NCBI GenBank assembly: GCA_036897485.1
Contig: JAYMTF010000006.1
Span: 24,595-88,594, forward strand
Length of the DNA stretch: 64,000 nucleotides
Source of the DNA: Pelargonium nanum
Taxonomy: Eukaryota; Streptophyta; Magnoliopsida; Geraniales; Geraniaceae
Direction of reading: 5' to 3'
Under the pieces are notes generated by a model. The model was not told where the DNA came from and made no database searches. It was given only the letters and a program-made list of their open reading frames with translations. The first letter of the stretch is position 1, and every line of letters begins with the position of its first letter. This document shows, in pieces, positions 1 to 13,400 of the stretch. Position numbers and translations under genes: made by a program.

Positions 1-655
1 CGAGGCTAAAGCCTCGTCAAGGCACTTTCAAGATGCTCCCACAAGTCACCACAACATCAACACTCCCGAACTCTCATGACGTTGTCCCGCGAGGGAGAGG
101 CTCACAAGGGGTTCGGCGAGTTGTCCCATAACGAGAGTGGTGTATGGAGGACCTGGAACCTCGCTGGCATGTATGGGCAGCACGTCCGAAGAGTAGGAAG
201 CTCAACATCACAAATGGGCTTGATGGGCCAAAGATGGCCAAATGAGCCTAGATGAGCCTCACACTTTCCAACAATCAATCATATGCAGACATGTGGTACT
301 GTTTCGTAAGAGCCTATAAAAACCCATCTTGGTAAAAAATAAAAGGATTCATTCTTCATTCTCTCAAATTCACTTATTTCTCTAGCTTTCTCTCTCTAGA
401 AAAGCTTTCAAGAGCCTTCGTGTTATCTAACAAGGACTTACTCTCACGCCTGAGGCGTCGTCCCAAAAACACCACCCCGGTTGCTTCATTCTTTGGTGTG
501 TTGTCTTCTCGCAGATCACATGACCGCAAAGACTGGTTACCTTTGCTTAGAGGGACAACACTTGGAGTTAAGACAATTGGACTTAGACTTGGACACTTAG
601 GCTAGACACTCCTGCTTACGTGGACAAGAAGACTTCAACTCCTAGTGCGTTTGCA
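1..655 (+). repeat. LTR-like retroelement fragment
   Basis: No host gene is visible here. The stretch has the layout of a plant LTR: a GC-richer U3-like part, a TATA box (TATAAAAA near 315), an AATAAAA-like signal near 340, then a pyrimidine-rich segment. The short open frame at 420-605 resembles nothing I know. I see no second LTR, primer-binding site or gag-pol sequence, so it could be a solo or truncated LTR, or an unrelated promoter-like repeat. Confidence 0.3.
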
Positions 656-683
656 TTGACCAGTTCAAACAGACGAATCAATT

Positions 684-950
684 GCGTTTGGATGCATGAT
701 TTGAAATCCATCATTTGGAATTTGGAATTTCAAATGTTGTATTTCCAATACAAATACAATGTTTGAGAAACTATAGAATTTCAAATAACAAGGTAAGAGT
801 TGTCATTTAAAATATCATGGTGTAGGCATGTTGTGAGAGTTATTGGATTTGGCTCAAATCCAAATCCAAATCCAAATTTTTGAGTATCCAAACAACACTT
901 CATTATGCTCAAATCCAGCATTTCAAATGAAATGTTGGTTCTCAAACACA
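684..950. repeat. MITE-like GTTTGGAT element
   Basis: An AT-rich segment opens with GCGTTTGGATGCATG and contains inverted runs of the AAATCC/GGATTT type. It shows ATCCAAAC near 888 and ends near TTCTCAAACACACC. The inverted ends and the common plant GTTTGGAT motif suggest a nonautonomous DNA transposon. Ends and target-site duplication are not clear. Confidence 0.35.
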
Positions 951-2126
951 CCACAAACTTGATTTTAAGCTTTACAAAGCATTTATCAATGCTAGATGCA
1001 TATTATCATAAGTGAAGAAAAACAAAGATACAGCTATGGAACCAAAACAATAATATGGAACATGTTATAATCATAAAAACAAGTTTAATCAAACGTAAAA
1101 TATCATTAAAACCAATTCCATCAACAATGAAGTAAGAAAAACATCACTCTTACAGAGATAAAGTACTTACAGACCTGAAGCGGATTTTATGGGAAATGTA
1201 GGTCGGAGGTGACACCGACGACGAGCGATTGTTGAAGACAACCTGATTTGCCGGACGAGAATCACCTCATTTGACCAGAAGAGGATCTAATAAGAGACGT
1301 GGCTGGTGGCGTGGAGTCGGCGGCGGCGGCGAGACCGATGTCATGGAGGCGGCAGCGTGATCGGTGGCTCGAAGGAGGCGGTGTCAATGGTGGTGGCTCG
1401 GAGGAGGAGATGCGGCTGGCCTCTCTTGCATTTGGTGGATGAAGAAATGAATTAGGGCTAGGTAGTTTTAACTATTTATTTATATAAGGGTATTTTTGTC
1501 TTTCCACGATGGTATAAAAATTCAATTTTGTCTAACTTTCTTGTTTAGGTTCAATTTGAACTCTGAATTTTTTTAGAACCAAAAATCCAAAATAGTCATT
1601 AAAATTTTGTGTTTGAATTCAATTTGGTCTCAAAATTTTTATTAACTCAAAATAATTCCTCAATTTTTAAATAATGATCCAATTTGGTCATTGAACTTTT
1701 AAAACTTATTACCGTATAATTCAATATATTCATGTGAAGTTACCCCTTAAAAAATACTTCTGATAAAAAATCAATTTTTTTTATAAACAAACCTAACAAT
1801 CGAGGCTCGAACTTGAGACCTGAAGAAAAGAAAATAAAAATAGTGGTATTTTTTAAATATAAAAAAAACATGTGGTTCAATTTATAGTTGTTAATAAGTA
1901 AAGGGGCAAAAAATAAATTTCCTCTCTCGTTTTATAGAGAGGAGTGGGCTCCTGTTCTGTTTTTAAAACAGAGCAGTCTTGTCTCCTTGCTCTGTTCTCT
2001 GAAGCTTTTTGATCAAACAAAACAGAGCAACAACTTTCAAATTTTCAAGGCAGTTTCACAAATTCTCACAAAAATTTAGCAATAAATTATTGTAATTTTC
2101 CATTTTTTTACACAATTGGGTCTCAA
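951..2126. other. Spacer upstream of the CCT gene
   Basis: Mostly AT-rich sequence without a recognisable gene. A GC-rich island at about 1190-1430 contains GGCGGC and GGAGGCGG repeats but no long open frame on either strand; it may be a decayed gene or transposon fragment. The last 150 bases before 2127 probably hold the promoter and 5' leader of the CCT gene. Confidence 0.5.
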
Positions 2127-3656
2127 ATGGCTTCTGAAATTTACGCATTTGACGAGTCTCTGTTCCTCAATTCAAGTCCAGAAATGGTTCTTTTTGAAGA
2201 ATTTTACACCAATTTTGATGAAGAACTCCATTTTCTGGACCGGTTCATCACCGGCCTCTCTCCGAGCCACCAGATTGAAAATCTCAGCCCGATCGAATCG
2301 ACCCAGTTCCCATCTGCATCGAACGGTTCAAATTGGAGCGATGGCTATGGCGATTCTTCTGGTTTTGAGGTGAAAACAGAGGATTTTTGCGCCGGCGAGA
2401 ATGTGGCAAAAATGGTGCGGAGGAGCTACAGTAGCAACTGTTTTGATCAAGAAAATTGTGATTTTAGCTTTCGAAATCGAATCGAAACAGTCTCGGGATC
2501 ACTGGGTTTTCAAGACCGGGCCATGAGTGTTGTTGGTAGGTACAGTGCAGAAGAGAGAAAACAGAGGATTTGCAAGTACAGAGCTAAGCGAAACCAGAGG
2601 AATTTCAACAAGAAGATTAAGGTAATTTCAAGAACCCATTTTTAAAATAAAAAAATACATTTCTTGTGAGAAATTGAAGAAGATGATGAAATTTTTGTTC
2701 TGATTATATGTGTTTTGGATTTTGATTGATCTGAAAATGTTTGTTTTTTGTTGTTGCTCTGTTTCTGCGATGATTTAAAAGTATGCTTGCCGGAAAAAAC
2801 TGGCGGACAACCGTCCACGTGTACGCGGCAGATTCGCGCGCAGTGACGAAACCGTTGAGGCTCCCAACGGCTCATATGGTGAACTACCGGTAACTTTTTT
2901 TATTTTTTTACTGAATAGCAATAGATGAACACGACACGATATGACACAATAAACACATTTGAATAGTTCAGTTTAGAATTATCCAATTCGACTTAACACG
3001 TTTAAATAATCGCCATTAACCGGTTAGAAATTGACCTAACAGGCTAACACCATGCAAATATTTGACTAATTTAATTTATATAAATTGTTTTTTATTTGAT
3101 ATATTTGAACTTATACATTTTTGTCCTTAAATGAGTATTTAGTTAATAAACGAGTTACATGACTCGCTTAACTAATACGGATTCAACATGAACACAATAT
3201 GGTTATTAAATAGATTTTTATAGTTGACACAAACTTAATCAAACTGAACTCGAATCTGCTTAAATTTGTGTCGTGTCGTGGATCATGATCCAAATTGTCA
3301 ATCATAAATAATGTGTTTCAATAATTTAAATAAATATATTAACAATTGTCGAAACATTATAAATGACCCAAAAGCTATTCAAATGACTTTACGATGCGAC
3401 AACGCAATCATTTGGTCGTCTTCGTTTGAACTGAGAAAGTTTCGTAAAACACGTGAACATAAGTTTCTGAACCTAAAAGTGTTTTATCTCAAACTGGGTT
3501 TGTAAACTTGTATTGTGTACTAATGTGAAATTCTATTTTTGTCCATTGCAGCTTGATGGGTTCCTTGAAGAAGAGGATGATCTTGGAGCAATGGTGGGAT
3601 TAGGAGGAGGGACATTTATAAACCATTATGGTTTCACCCATTTCTATGGCTATTGA
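2127..3656 (+). CDS. CCT-domain transcriptional regulator (ASML2/CMF-like)
   Basis: Exons 2127-2621, 2782-2889 and 3552-3656, all phase 0, encode 235 residues. The CCT domain lies at about residues 140-190. It opens with ERKQRICKYRAKRNQRNF, continues NKKIK, and after the intron reads YACRKKLADNRPRVRGRF, the highly conserved core. The intron cuts the CCT motif immediately before YACRK. There is no B-box zinc finger or response-regulator domain, so it belongs to the single-CCT class rather than CONSTANS or PRR proteins. The acidic, Ser-rich N-terminus starts MASEIYAFDE; the C-terminus is short and Gly-rich and ends FYGY. CCT proteins act in the nucleus, often through NF-Y complexes, in flowering, sugar response or chloroplast genes. 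The ASML2-like label is from memory of the family. The 2127 ATG is the first ATG in a frame that stays open. Confidence 0.88.
2913..3294. repeat. hAT-like MITE fragment in CCT intron 2
   Basis: The second intron of the CCT gene holds sequence rich in GACACGACACG and GTGTCGTGTCG motifs and ends near GATCCAAATTGTCAATC. This matches the right end of the dispersed hAT-like family seen elsewhere in the window. The left end is degraded and I see no target-site duplication. Confidence 0.4.
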
Positions 3657-5602
3657 CATTAGAGAAAAAGCTTTGATAGGAGTCTCAGTTTCAACCTAAA
3701 TAATATGAGTTCTTTATGGTGTTTTGAGGCTCCATGAGGAAGAATACAAAAGTGAAAAGAAGCTCAAATAAATTCACCAAAAATGTGTTATTGGGAAGTT
3801 GTATCTATAGCTATAGTAGAAGTTGATTTTTTACTTCTTGTAATTATTTTGTATATATATAAGTCAATCATCAATAATGAGTTTCTGAATTTTGAAGCAT
3901 TTAAGTGTTATATTTTTACGGACAAACAACAATTAAGTAATTGGGTTATAAAATTCATGTCAAGTTACGCATGAGTTATGACCTAAATTACCAATTTTGG
4001 TTGATAAAAAAAACCAACTTTGCCGTCATGACATTCTAAATGATTAGTTTAATCTCTATAGTTTCTTTTAAACATTGAATTAAACTAGTTTATATTACTA
4101 TTTAAAATCAATTACACATGGTTGGAAGTTGTAACCTCAAATTGGAAGAATAGTGAAAAATAATAATAATTCACTAAAAAGATAGGCATCAATTATTAAA
4201 CAGCTAAAACATACAGCTTATGTATCAATGTATCATTCCTTTTCTAGTGTTGTCAAATCTTGCTTTCTTCACAATCATGAATCATGTTTTTGGCCACAAG
4301 AACTTGCAAGTTTCATTTCCAAAGACCATTGCACTACTTCACAAGAAACTTGCAAGTGTCATTTACATCCATTATCCATATTTGAAAATTGAGTACTCTT
4401 TAAAGTTTAAAGAGTCCAAAAATATAAGTTTTTGCATCTAAGTTTATTTTTAAATATCTGTATATTCTCTACTGATAAATAGTGTGACTTACTTCCATGA
4501 TTCGGTCATGAACTTGTGAAACATTCATTTCACTTTTATTTTTCAAACTAAAATCATACACATAAATTGAATTTAAGAACATAAATTTTTTCCATAAATT
4601 TCTGCTCAAGTTTTCGACTTGATTTACTTTTGTGTGAACTTCATATTACTCTTGTATATGAGTTTTGAGTTATTTTTTTACTGATACCGCGATAAATTTC
4701 GAGAAAAACATGATGATGATCTGCCAACTTTCAATAAAACACGAATGTGATTCACGTTTATGTTTTTTAGGCATTACCAAACTAATTTTTATGTTTATTT
4801 TTTTAATTTTTGGAACATTGCGTAATCAAATCGACTAACAAATCAATTCAGCTTTGAATCCATCTTTACATAATTGTGTATGATATTATCATGAAAGATA
4901 TAGAATCTTGATTCTTGCAAGTACTGTGCTAAAGAAAAGCAACAAGATGCTTAAATTTGGTAGTTGCAAGGACACACAAAGCAAAGGATGCACAATCTTT
5001 TGTGTCTATATCCATCAATGGTTCCACATTTGTGGTTGCTTCATATTGAAATTTTGAAGTGATTGGTCTCTAAAAAGATTGTGATTTTTGAGCATTATGT
5101 ATCAAGTTTCATGACAAGAACATGTCAAGTGGTCTTTTAAAAAGGTTGATTTCATTGAAATCAAAACTATTTTTGGCAACTATATATAAAGTTTGAGCAA
5201 GTTGTAAAGGAAAAGTGGGTTGAATTTAAAATTGACTACCCCATAGATGCTATGAGCTAGGGTTTTTAACGGTTAAATATTAAGTGTCTAGAGCCATGGT
5301 GTTGAGGGTGGTGCCTTGTGGTTGACTCAACACAAAAGGGTTCTCTTAAGCACTAACTCAGTCCAAAAATATTTGTTTAATGTGATTATGTTGTTGTGTC
5401 CACCACTTGTCATGGTAATTGCTAAAAGAATTGTAATTTGCAAGTAAATGGTCTCAAATCCACAGTTTGTTCTTTTGGGTTTCTCCTTAGTGAATCTTTT
5501 TGTCTCTTGCCTTTGCTTAATGTATATATAGAGAGACTCTTAGCTACTAGTTTAAATTTTGAGCCAAGTTGATCCACTATATTAGAACTTAGCCCAAACT
5601 TG
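3657..5602. other. AT-rich spacer
   Basis: This is the 3' flank of the CCT gene followed by AT-rich DNA. Only short frames that look like chance occur. No RNA gene, transposon end or conserved protein segment is recognisable. Confidence 0.5.
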
Positions 5603-6527
5603 CGGACACTGTCGAATTTATCTTGTGAAATTTTGAGTTGGATCGGACAAATTCGCACTTTATATAAAATAAAAAAAGGTGAAATCTCATTAGAGACCCG
5701 ACCCAAAACCCGAAATTGTTACCCCTATTTAATAAAATACTTCATTCATAAATTGGTGTCCACCAAAACCCGAAATTGTCACCCCTATCTAATAAAATAC
5801 TTCATTCATAAATTGGTGTCCACTTTCATGCTTTTGTAAGGATACGAATGCAAAAGAACACTCATTTCGAGACAAAAACGGACATTGTCGGATTTATCTT
5901 GTGAAATTTTGGGTTGGATCGGACAAATTCGCACTTTATATATATAAAAAGGTGAAATCTCATTAGAGACCCGACCCAAAACCCGAAATTGCCATCTCTA
6001 TCTAATAAAATACTTCATTCATAAATTAGTGTCCACTTTCATGCTTTTGTAAGGATGCGAATGCAAAAGAACGGTCATTTTGAGACAAAAACAGACACTG
6101 TTGGATTTATCTAGTGAAATTTTGGGTTGGATCGGACAAATTCGCACTTTATATGTAAAAAAAAAGAAGGTGAAATCTCATTAGAGACCCGACCCAAAAC
6201 CCGAAATTGTCACCTCTATCTAGTAAAATACTTCATTCATAAATTGGTGTCCACTTTCATGCTTTTGTAAGGATGTGAATGCAAAAGAACACTCATTTTG
6301 AGACAAAAACGGACACTGTCGGATTTATCCTGTGAAATTTTGGGTTGGATCGGACAAATTCACACTTTATATATATAAAAAAGAAGGTGAAATCTCATTA
6401 GAGACCCGACCCAAAACCCGAAATTGCCACCTCTATCTAATAAAATACTTCATTCATAAATTGGTGTCCACTTTCATGCTTTTGTAAGGATGCGAATGCA
6501 AAAGAACACTTAGTTTGAGACAAAAAT
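5603..6527. repeat. Tandem array, four units of about 215 bp
   Basis: Units begin at about 5603, 5879, 6092 and 6310 with CGGACACTGTCGGATTTATC or a near match, and end in GAGACAAAAA. The first unit is longer because about 61 bp (5702-5762) is duplicated inside it. Each unit contains GACCCGACCCAAAACCCG followed by AAATTGCCACCTCTA. Read in reverse this is TAGAGGTGGCAATTTCGGG, the terminus of the hAT-like MITE family. The array therefore looks like an amplified transposon end plus flank. It codes for nothing convincing. Confidence 0.85.
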
Positions 6528-7471
6528 GTAAGACATAGAGGGACTATATATAACTAATTGAGTTGATCATCTAATACTTTCTTTACTTTTCTTCTATCTC
6601 TAGTGAAGAGGTGTGATGCCTGATGAGTGGGAAGTGGCAAGTGACAAAAGGAACAAATTGTATAAAAGGAAGAGCACAAGGAATGTCTCAAAAAGCAGTC
6701 AAATTGAGACTATCTCTATTCTATGGCTAGGTCACTGCATTTACAGTGGCAGAAATATTCCTCTACTGTTTGTGAAAAACAATAAGAATCCATTACAAAT
6801 AAAACATCAATCATCATCACAAAAGCTCTCACCAACATCATTTTACAATGACAATGTTAGTTCAAAGCTGTCTCCTAGCATCTTCTTGAGTTTCAATTTG
6901 CAATTCAAGTTGAGATCAATTTGGTAAATCTGTAAAATAGAATTCATTGTCATTTGAACCCCTATATTCTCCCTATATTCTCAAGTCGCATAAAATAGAC
7001 CTAATTATACACGCCCGCACTTTTTTTTAATACAAAACCCGTAACCAGAATGAATACGTTCCGATCCAAAATTCTAATTTGCTGGCTATATCCTTTAGTA
7101 AGTTGTCAGGAATTTCAGGCTCACTAGTATTCACTATCAAAATAAGTACTTTCGTATTTTTTAATGGCGCTAAAAATGTCTCATGACAAGACTCAACGAC
7201 CATGAAAATAAAGACTTTTCTTCCATAAATCATCTACAAGCACAAAACATATAATTCATTGGAATCCCACGTATTTACTATAGATATTATATAAACTTCA
7301 AGATATGAACACTGTCATTACAGGATCGAGTAAATAAAGCATTGTAACTTTGTTTTAGTTTCCTCGATAAACATTGAGACAATCTGTTTAGATTTACTCA
7401 CCATATCAGGTAGGATGAGATAGAGAACCCCAAAAAACCCGGCAATAATGTCTGTTGTGTAGTACTCAGTG
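6528..7471. other. Spacer and XPB 3' flank
   Basis: A frame of 104 codons begins at 6616 but has low-complexity composition and no recognised similarity. The remainder is AT-rich. The right part is the 3' untranslated region and downstream flank of XPB, which is read leftward. Confidence 0.45.
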
Positions 7472-10400
7472 TCAGCCAAAGCGCTTCTTAAACAAATAAT
7501 GTCGCTTGGCCGGATCCTTTGGCTTAGGCTTCACCAAATGGCCCTGTCCAGGACGTTTGCCAACGCTGCAATGAAAATAGAATAAAATATGTCACGCCAC
7601 AAATGGAGGAAATGCATTGAAGGTAATAAACAAATGACAGGAGACAAGAAACTAGAGTTGGCAATACAGGTTCCGGGTTGAAAATGGTTAACCCGAACCC
7701 GTCCGGCAAGAGGTGCAGGTTGCTGTTGGATTGACCATGTAGTATAAGATGTGTGGTTTGCCCAACCCAATCTATGTTTCTTTCTTGAGAAACCCAACCC
7801 AAAAATTTAGCGGGTCCATTTTATGTGACCCGAACCTGCAAAATGAAAGTGGGGTTTCGAGTGTACGCGGGTATGGGTCCAAATTGCCAACTCTACAAGA
7901 AAGTATAGTGATTCTCGGAGATGTATTCCCCCATAAGAACCAAGACAACATTGAATTCTCCAAAAGTCAGTGAAATGGGAAACCAACCCGTATTCCATGT
8001 AAACCATCCCATTTGCACCAGACATTGAACTCATAGATGCTGCCCTTCGACGGGCTTTCAGAAGGGCTATATCGTCGGTATCTTCTTCTAATTGCTCTAA
8101 ACCAACCATATCATCACCTGCATTCAGAACCTGGCATGCACAACATGTCAGAATACATTTGACTCAAAAAAAGCACTACTGAGTAACAGAAGCAAAGAGA
8201 GCAACCTTTGCAAGAAGCTGCAACTGTTCATCACGATGATGATAGCTCAAATCAGCTCCCGTATCAGCTGGAGGAAGACTTGTTATAACCTGTCAGAAAC
8301 ATAAATTAGAAGCCAGTCACAGAACAAATGAGATAGATAGATTGGTTATGGTTCAATAGTTTGATGTGCTTAATAGTACTTGCCGGGCAGCCATATCATT
8401 CTTAGACTTGATAAGCTAAAACTATAGTTGGTTCAGAGACGGATCTACTAAAGGTATAGTGGGGGCAGCTACCTTCCCTATTTTTTTTTCCCTTAATATA
8501 TCTTATATTTCTATAAATAAATAAATAATAATAATAAACCATACTTGCCACTTAAAATACTTGAATTCATCACTATTATTTGTTGAAAATTTTATACTTG
8601 CCCCAACAAGTATTTTGATTTTCTCCTCACTAGTTTAAATGTTTAATGAAATTTTCATTCTTGTAGTTTGCCCCCACAAAACAAAAACTCTAGATCCGTC
8701 CCTTAGCAAGTAACACAGATAAAGCGTGCTCTAAGAAGCATCACATTTAACATATTTACAAGATTAATCAAATATTTAACATAAAGAAATAGTAGACGGC
8801 GCACCTTAAAACTGTAACCTTGATCAATCAAGAACTGTTGTCTTTTGGTTGAGTAGTACATCTCCTGCAAAAAGAAAAAAGGAGTGACATTGTAACAGAA
8901 GTATATTATGTACCAAGTTGGAAAAGCATTTAAGTTATAACTTATAAGTAACGACTGAAATTATTATACAAGTTCAAATGAAAAAAATGCATACCTGTGT
9001 ATCTGTTGAAACAAGAGAGTAGAAAAACGCATTGTATTCCTCTTTACCACCGGCCATTCTATCTTGCAATTTACCCTGTCAATCCAATTGAAAATTTAAC
9101 CATTATATTACCTATTTTTATATACTAGTTGATGGGCTAAATGTACCAATAATCCATTGTTATGATTTAACGCCTAAAATGAAATATATAAAAAAACAAA
9201 CCTTCGCCCTAAGAATACGACCCAATCGTTGGGCTTCTTGACGCCTTGAACCAGCATGTGATGAAATCTGAATTATCACGTTTGCCTCGGGAATATCGAT
9301 TGAATTATCACCAACCTACAATAACAGAAACAGGAAAACCAATCTGTTATGGGTGTTGCACATAATCCTATAATCAACCACAATAAGCGAAAAATACTTC
9401 AAATGGTTAGTGTGAAGAACAAACCAAAACAATACACAATGTTTAGAAATCTTGTCAATCAGGACTTACAACCAACCCCAAAAGGTCCTCACATTGCACC
9501 ATGTTTATCAACTACACTGCCCAATATAGACTATGACAACAATGTATGTTACAGTATAAGTGAAATTGCTCTTTCGTTAGGTTAAGTAGTCTAGCCATTA
9601 TTATTAAATCTGTGTCAAAGTCATGCTCTAAGACTCGTTGCAAGTACTGAATAGCAAACTGAAGGTACAACTTTTTGCAGAAAATACCTTAGACAGGAAG
9701 ACAGTGTTCACATCCTTGCTAGTTTTGAAAGCCTCAAGAATTTTTGTCCTCTCGACATGGCTGTACATTGTGTAGAGACATGAAACAAGTTAAATACTGC
9801 TTAGAAATTAAACTAATAGGCGAGAGAGTAGTTTCATAAGCATTAGGTGTCATGGACAACCTGGTAGCACCATAAATCATGGGCTTCCGGAGCTTCATCG
9901 CATATTCCGTGAGTGCAAAAAGATTGTCAGCAAAAACAATTATCTTATCGCCACGCTCCCGTTCATGAAACCTTATGAGAAACTCACATGCCCTGAACTT
10001 ATTAGGGTTCATAACATAAAGTGCCTGAAAGTGTAAATAATCATTTAATACATGAGAAGAGAAAATATAATCATATATCTGAACATATGCACATGTAAAT
10101 TGTAATGATGTCAGAAACTCTGCTAACTACTAAAAAACAATTCAGTTTCAGAAATAAGGATAATAATAAAATTTTGAATAGGGTAGTTAGTTCAGATGAA
10201 AGAGATATCATATATTAAAAAAGGGTTAAAGACTGTTTTCGAACCAGAACTTGTATAAGAACAAACACATTGATGTGAGAAAATTAGAACAGCAAATTAT
10301 TAATTCATAGATGAAATGAAGCGATTGTCTCCTTATATAACTTAAAATTCAGTATAGGGCAATATTAAATTGGTTGACCTGCTTTTTCTTGGAATTTTCT

Positions 10401-13400
10401 TTCTTAAGATATTCAGCAAAAAACTCCTTTGTCATTGGACACCATACTTCAGCGCACTGCACATTTGCTATAAATCCTCCTTTAACTAGATCCAGCCAAT
10501 TCGCTTCATACAATTTGGGCCCAATGAGGAAGTTCAGATCTGTGATCCTTTCATCCTCTCTGACAAGTGTTGCTACAATTAATCAGCCATGAAGATATCA
10601 ACTCTCAGCAAAGAAACATGCAAACATAACGTTGAGCATTGGTCTAATAATATTGTAGACATAAATACCAGTCAGTCCAAGTTTGCAATGAGATTTAGTG
10701 ATGCTGATGACCTTTCGAAACATATGGGCAGGAACAACGTGCACCTGGAGACAAGATGGATACATTATCCCACAATGCATGCTTTGTTATGCAATCTTAA
10801 TGTTAAGAGGGTCATCAATTATGAACCCATTAGGTTACCTCATCCATGAGAAGCAACCCCCATTCTCTATTCCTTATTTCTTCAATAATCTTCTCTGATT
10901 CTTCAGACCGTTTACCACCAAAAGCAACCATGTTATATGTTGTCACAACCACCCCAGCATTGCCACGAAATCTTTCCTTGCTATCAGATGTAAATCGGCA
11001 AATGTTTTCATCTTTTATGGTTGACCATAGCTTGAATTGAAAAGCCCATTGATCCACTGACACAGCATTGGTTGCCAAACATAGACAGCTTTTCTTAATA
11101 CGGCAAGCAGCAGAAACACCAACTAATGACTTTCCAGCACCACAGGGTAGCACAATAATGCCAGATCTAGCTCTACCTGGATTTTCAAGTAGAAAAATAA
11201 ATATACCATTGATTTCAATCCTAAGTGACGCAGTCAGAAACTTGAAATTTTAAGTTTACCATGCATCTAAAAAGGTTGAAAATGATTAAGTTGAGCAAAA
11301 AAGAGTCAGAAGTAGGAAATAGCAGCAAAGTGCAGCATATTTGAATGTTGCTTAAGGCTTTGTCACAAGTATCAGAATTGGAATTGAAATGAGCCTACAA
11401 TATAGTCCTATTTTCTTTTTACAATTTCTGCTAAATCAATCATTTCCATGCTCTTAACAATTTTCTATATCACAATGATGCTAGAAACATCCACCAGCAA
11501 ATATGTTCTTTCGGAAGATCCAAAAAATAGTCATTTAAATATATTTACAGAGGGGACCATGTTAAAATTGGTTGACATAACTATCGCATGCATACGTGCT
11601 AAAAACCATAATTTTACCATTTCCAAACATTTTACTGAGGCTCTTTTCCTGATACGGCCGTGGTTGTGCTTTAGGACTTAGCTCCACATCCAGGTCAGGG
11701 TTGACCTATAGTGTGATCAAAGCATCAATTAATGTTGGAAAATAGATAAGTGAACTCTAAGATCTTGAGAGCCAAATGGAGTAGCTGAATCTTATTTCAC
11801 TCAACATGACCAACTACACAATCTAAATATCCAAAATACACATCAGGATTATTGGATGAGTAACTCACAGAGTCATTTCGGAAGTCATACTCCTCCAACA
11901 TGGGATAATTTAAAGCATTTGGCAAGCAACGCTGCTTAACATTTTCAACCTGTCAAACAATGAAATTACTTGAGCTAGAGTTCCAAATTTATAAACATTC
12001 AATGGCACTAATGAAAACTCAAGCTGAATGACATCTGTAGAAAGCACACTTGTCCAGTTCACTAAACCCATCCCCAATTTCCATCCCCATAGATATGCTC
12101 TACCTCATTTGAGAAGGATCAATTTCAAGTGAGTAGATTTCTTATCCGGCTCACTGAACTTGTCATTCAAATTTCTGTATGGGAAACTCAAATATAGCAT
12201 TTTCTACATTTCAATGATTTTATGTGCATTACCTGAGAAGGATCAATTTCAAATGAGTGGGTTTCTTTCTCTTCAGCTGCAGCTGCCAGTTCAGCTTCGT
12301 TCAGCAGATCATCATGACTAATACTCATCTCACCTGCTGCTTTGCTAATAGTAAATCCATCATTTCCCTGAGATCCCCATACAGAAAGTACCAAAGAATA
12401 AATATCATTATATCAACTCAGAAGAAACATGATGCATAAGCAGGGTTGGCATAGCTAGTTTCAAATAATAAAAATATGTCCATTCTTAATCACTATCCTT
12501 GACCTTGAGATAATTGAGATAATTGGAAGTCTGAAATACTACTAAACCCCATTTTCAAATAGCATAAACACTCGGGAAAGTAAATGATGATTGCATTAGG
12601 GGAAATACAACAAGCAGGTAGAGTTGTATTGAATATTCACGTCTCCGTGACCAAATGGAGCAAAGAAACAGACCTACCAAACAAGTAGTAAATTCATGGA
12701 CATGAGTTATTCAACAAACATTGGGCCAAGAAGAAAGAATTAAATTACTATAGGTAACAAACCTCAGAAGTAGTCCTTGCACGTGATATAACTTCATCCT
12801 TAAGCAATTTCTTCAATACCTGCATACACCATGTGCATCATTGGCATCAAACCATAGCCAACAATAAAATGTAGCCTCTAAAGGTCATCAAACCCAAAGA
12901 AAGTGACAGCATAAGCAACTTGCCTCTGGAAATGGGGACTCAATGAAGTAACGATTCTTCTTCAGTACAAGCTTCACTTTGCCATAATTGGCAGTTGAAG
13001 CATATATGAAATCAACCATCTCTTTAGGAAGCTTAGTCTTGGACAATTTGTTCAAAACCGACACAATAGTATCCGTTTCCAGACCAACAGACACGGCAGC
13101 ATACAACGAGTGTGGGGTCAAATTGTACTCGTGCATTGATTCTGGCCTATGACGCAATACATAAACAGAATCATAAATCATTACTCTGCCGGTCTGCCCT
13201 TATCAACTTATCCATAAACACAAACATTTAAGCAATGTGATGTACCTGCAAACAGGTTCTGCTATTGCAATCAGAAAATCATAAGCCTGTTTATACAGAG
13301 GTGATGCTGTCTCCAAAAATATCCGACCATCCGAGCAAGCCCAAAGAGGCCTATTAGCATGATCAACCTTCAATTCTAACTTAGTGAAATCCCTCTTTTT

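Noticed and set aside
5603-6527. Repeat array considered as a CRISPR-like or regulatory array
   Set aside because: Units are long, directly adjacent, alike along their whole length and in a plant genome. It is an ordinary tandem repeat.
6616-6927. Open frame of 104 codons
   Set aside because: Low-complexity Ser/Lys/Asn-rich translation with no family motif, no splice partners and no promoter signs; likely chance.
9349-9585. Plus-strand frame of 78 codons
   Set aside because: It lies in an XPB intron on the opposite strand and has no recognisable similarity.
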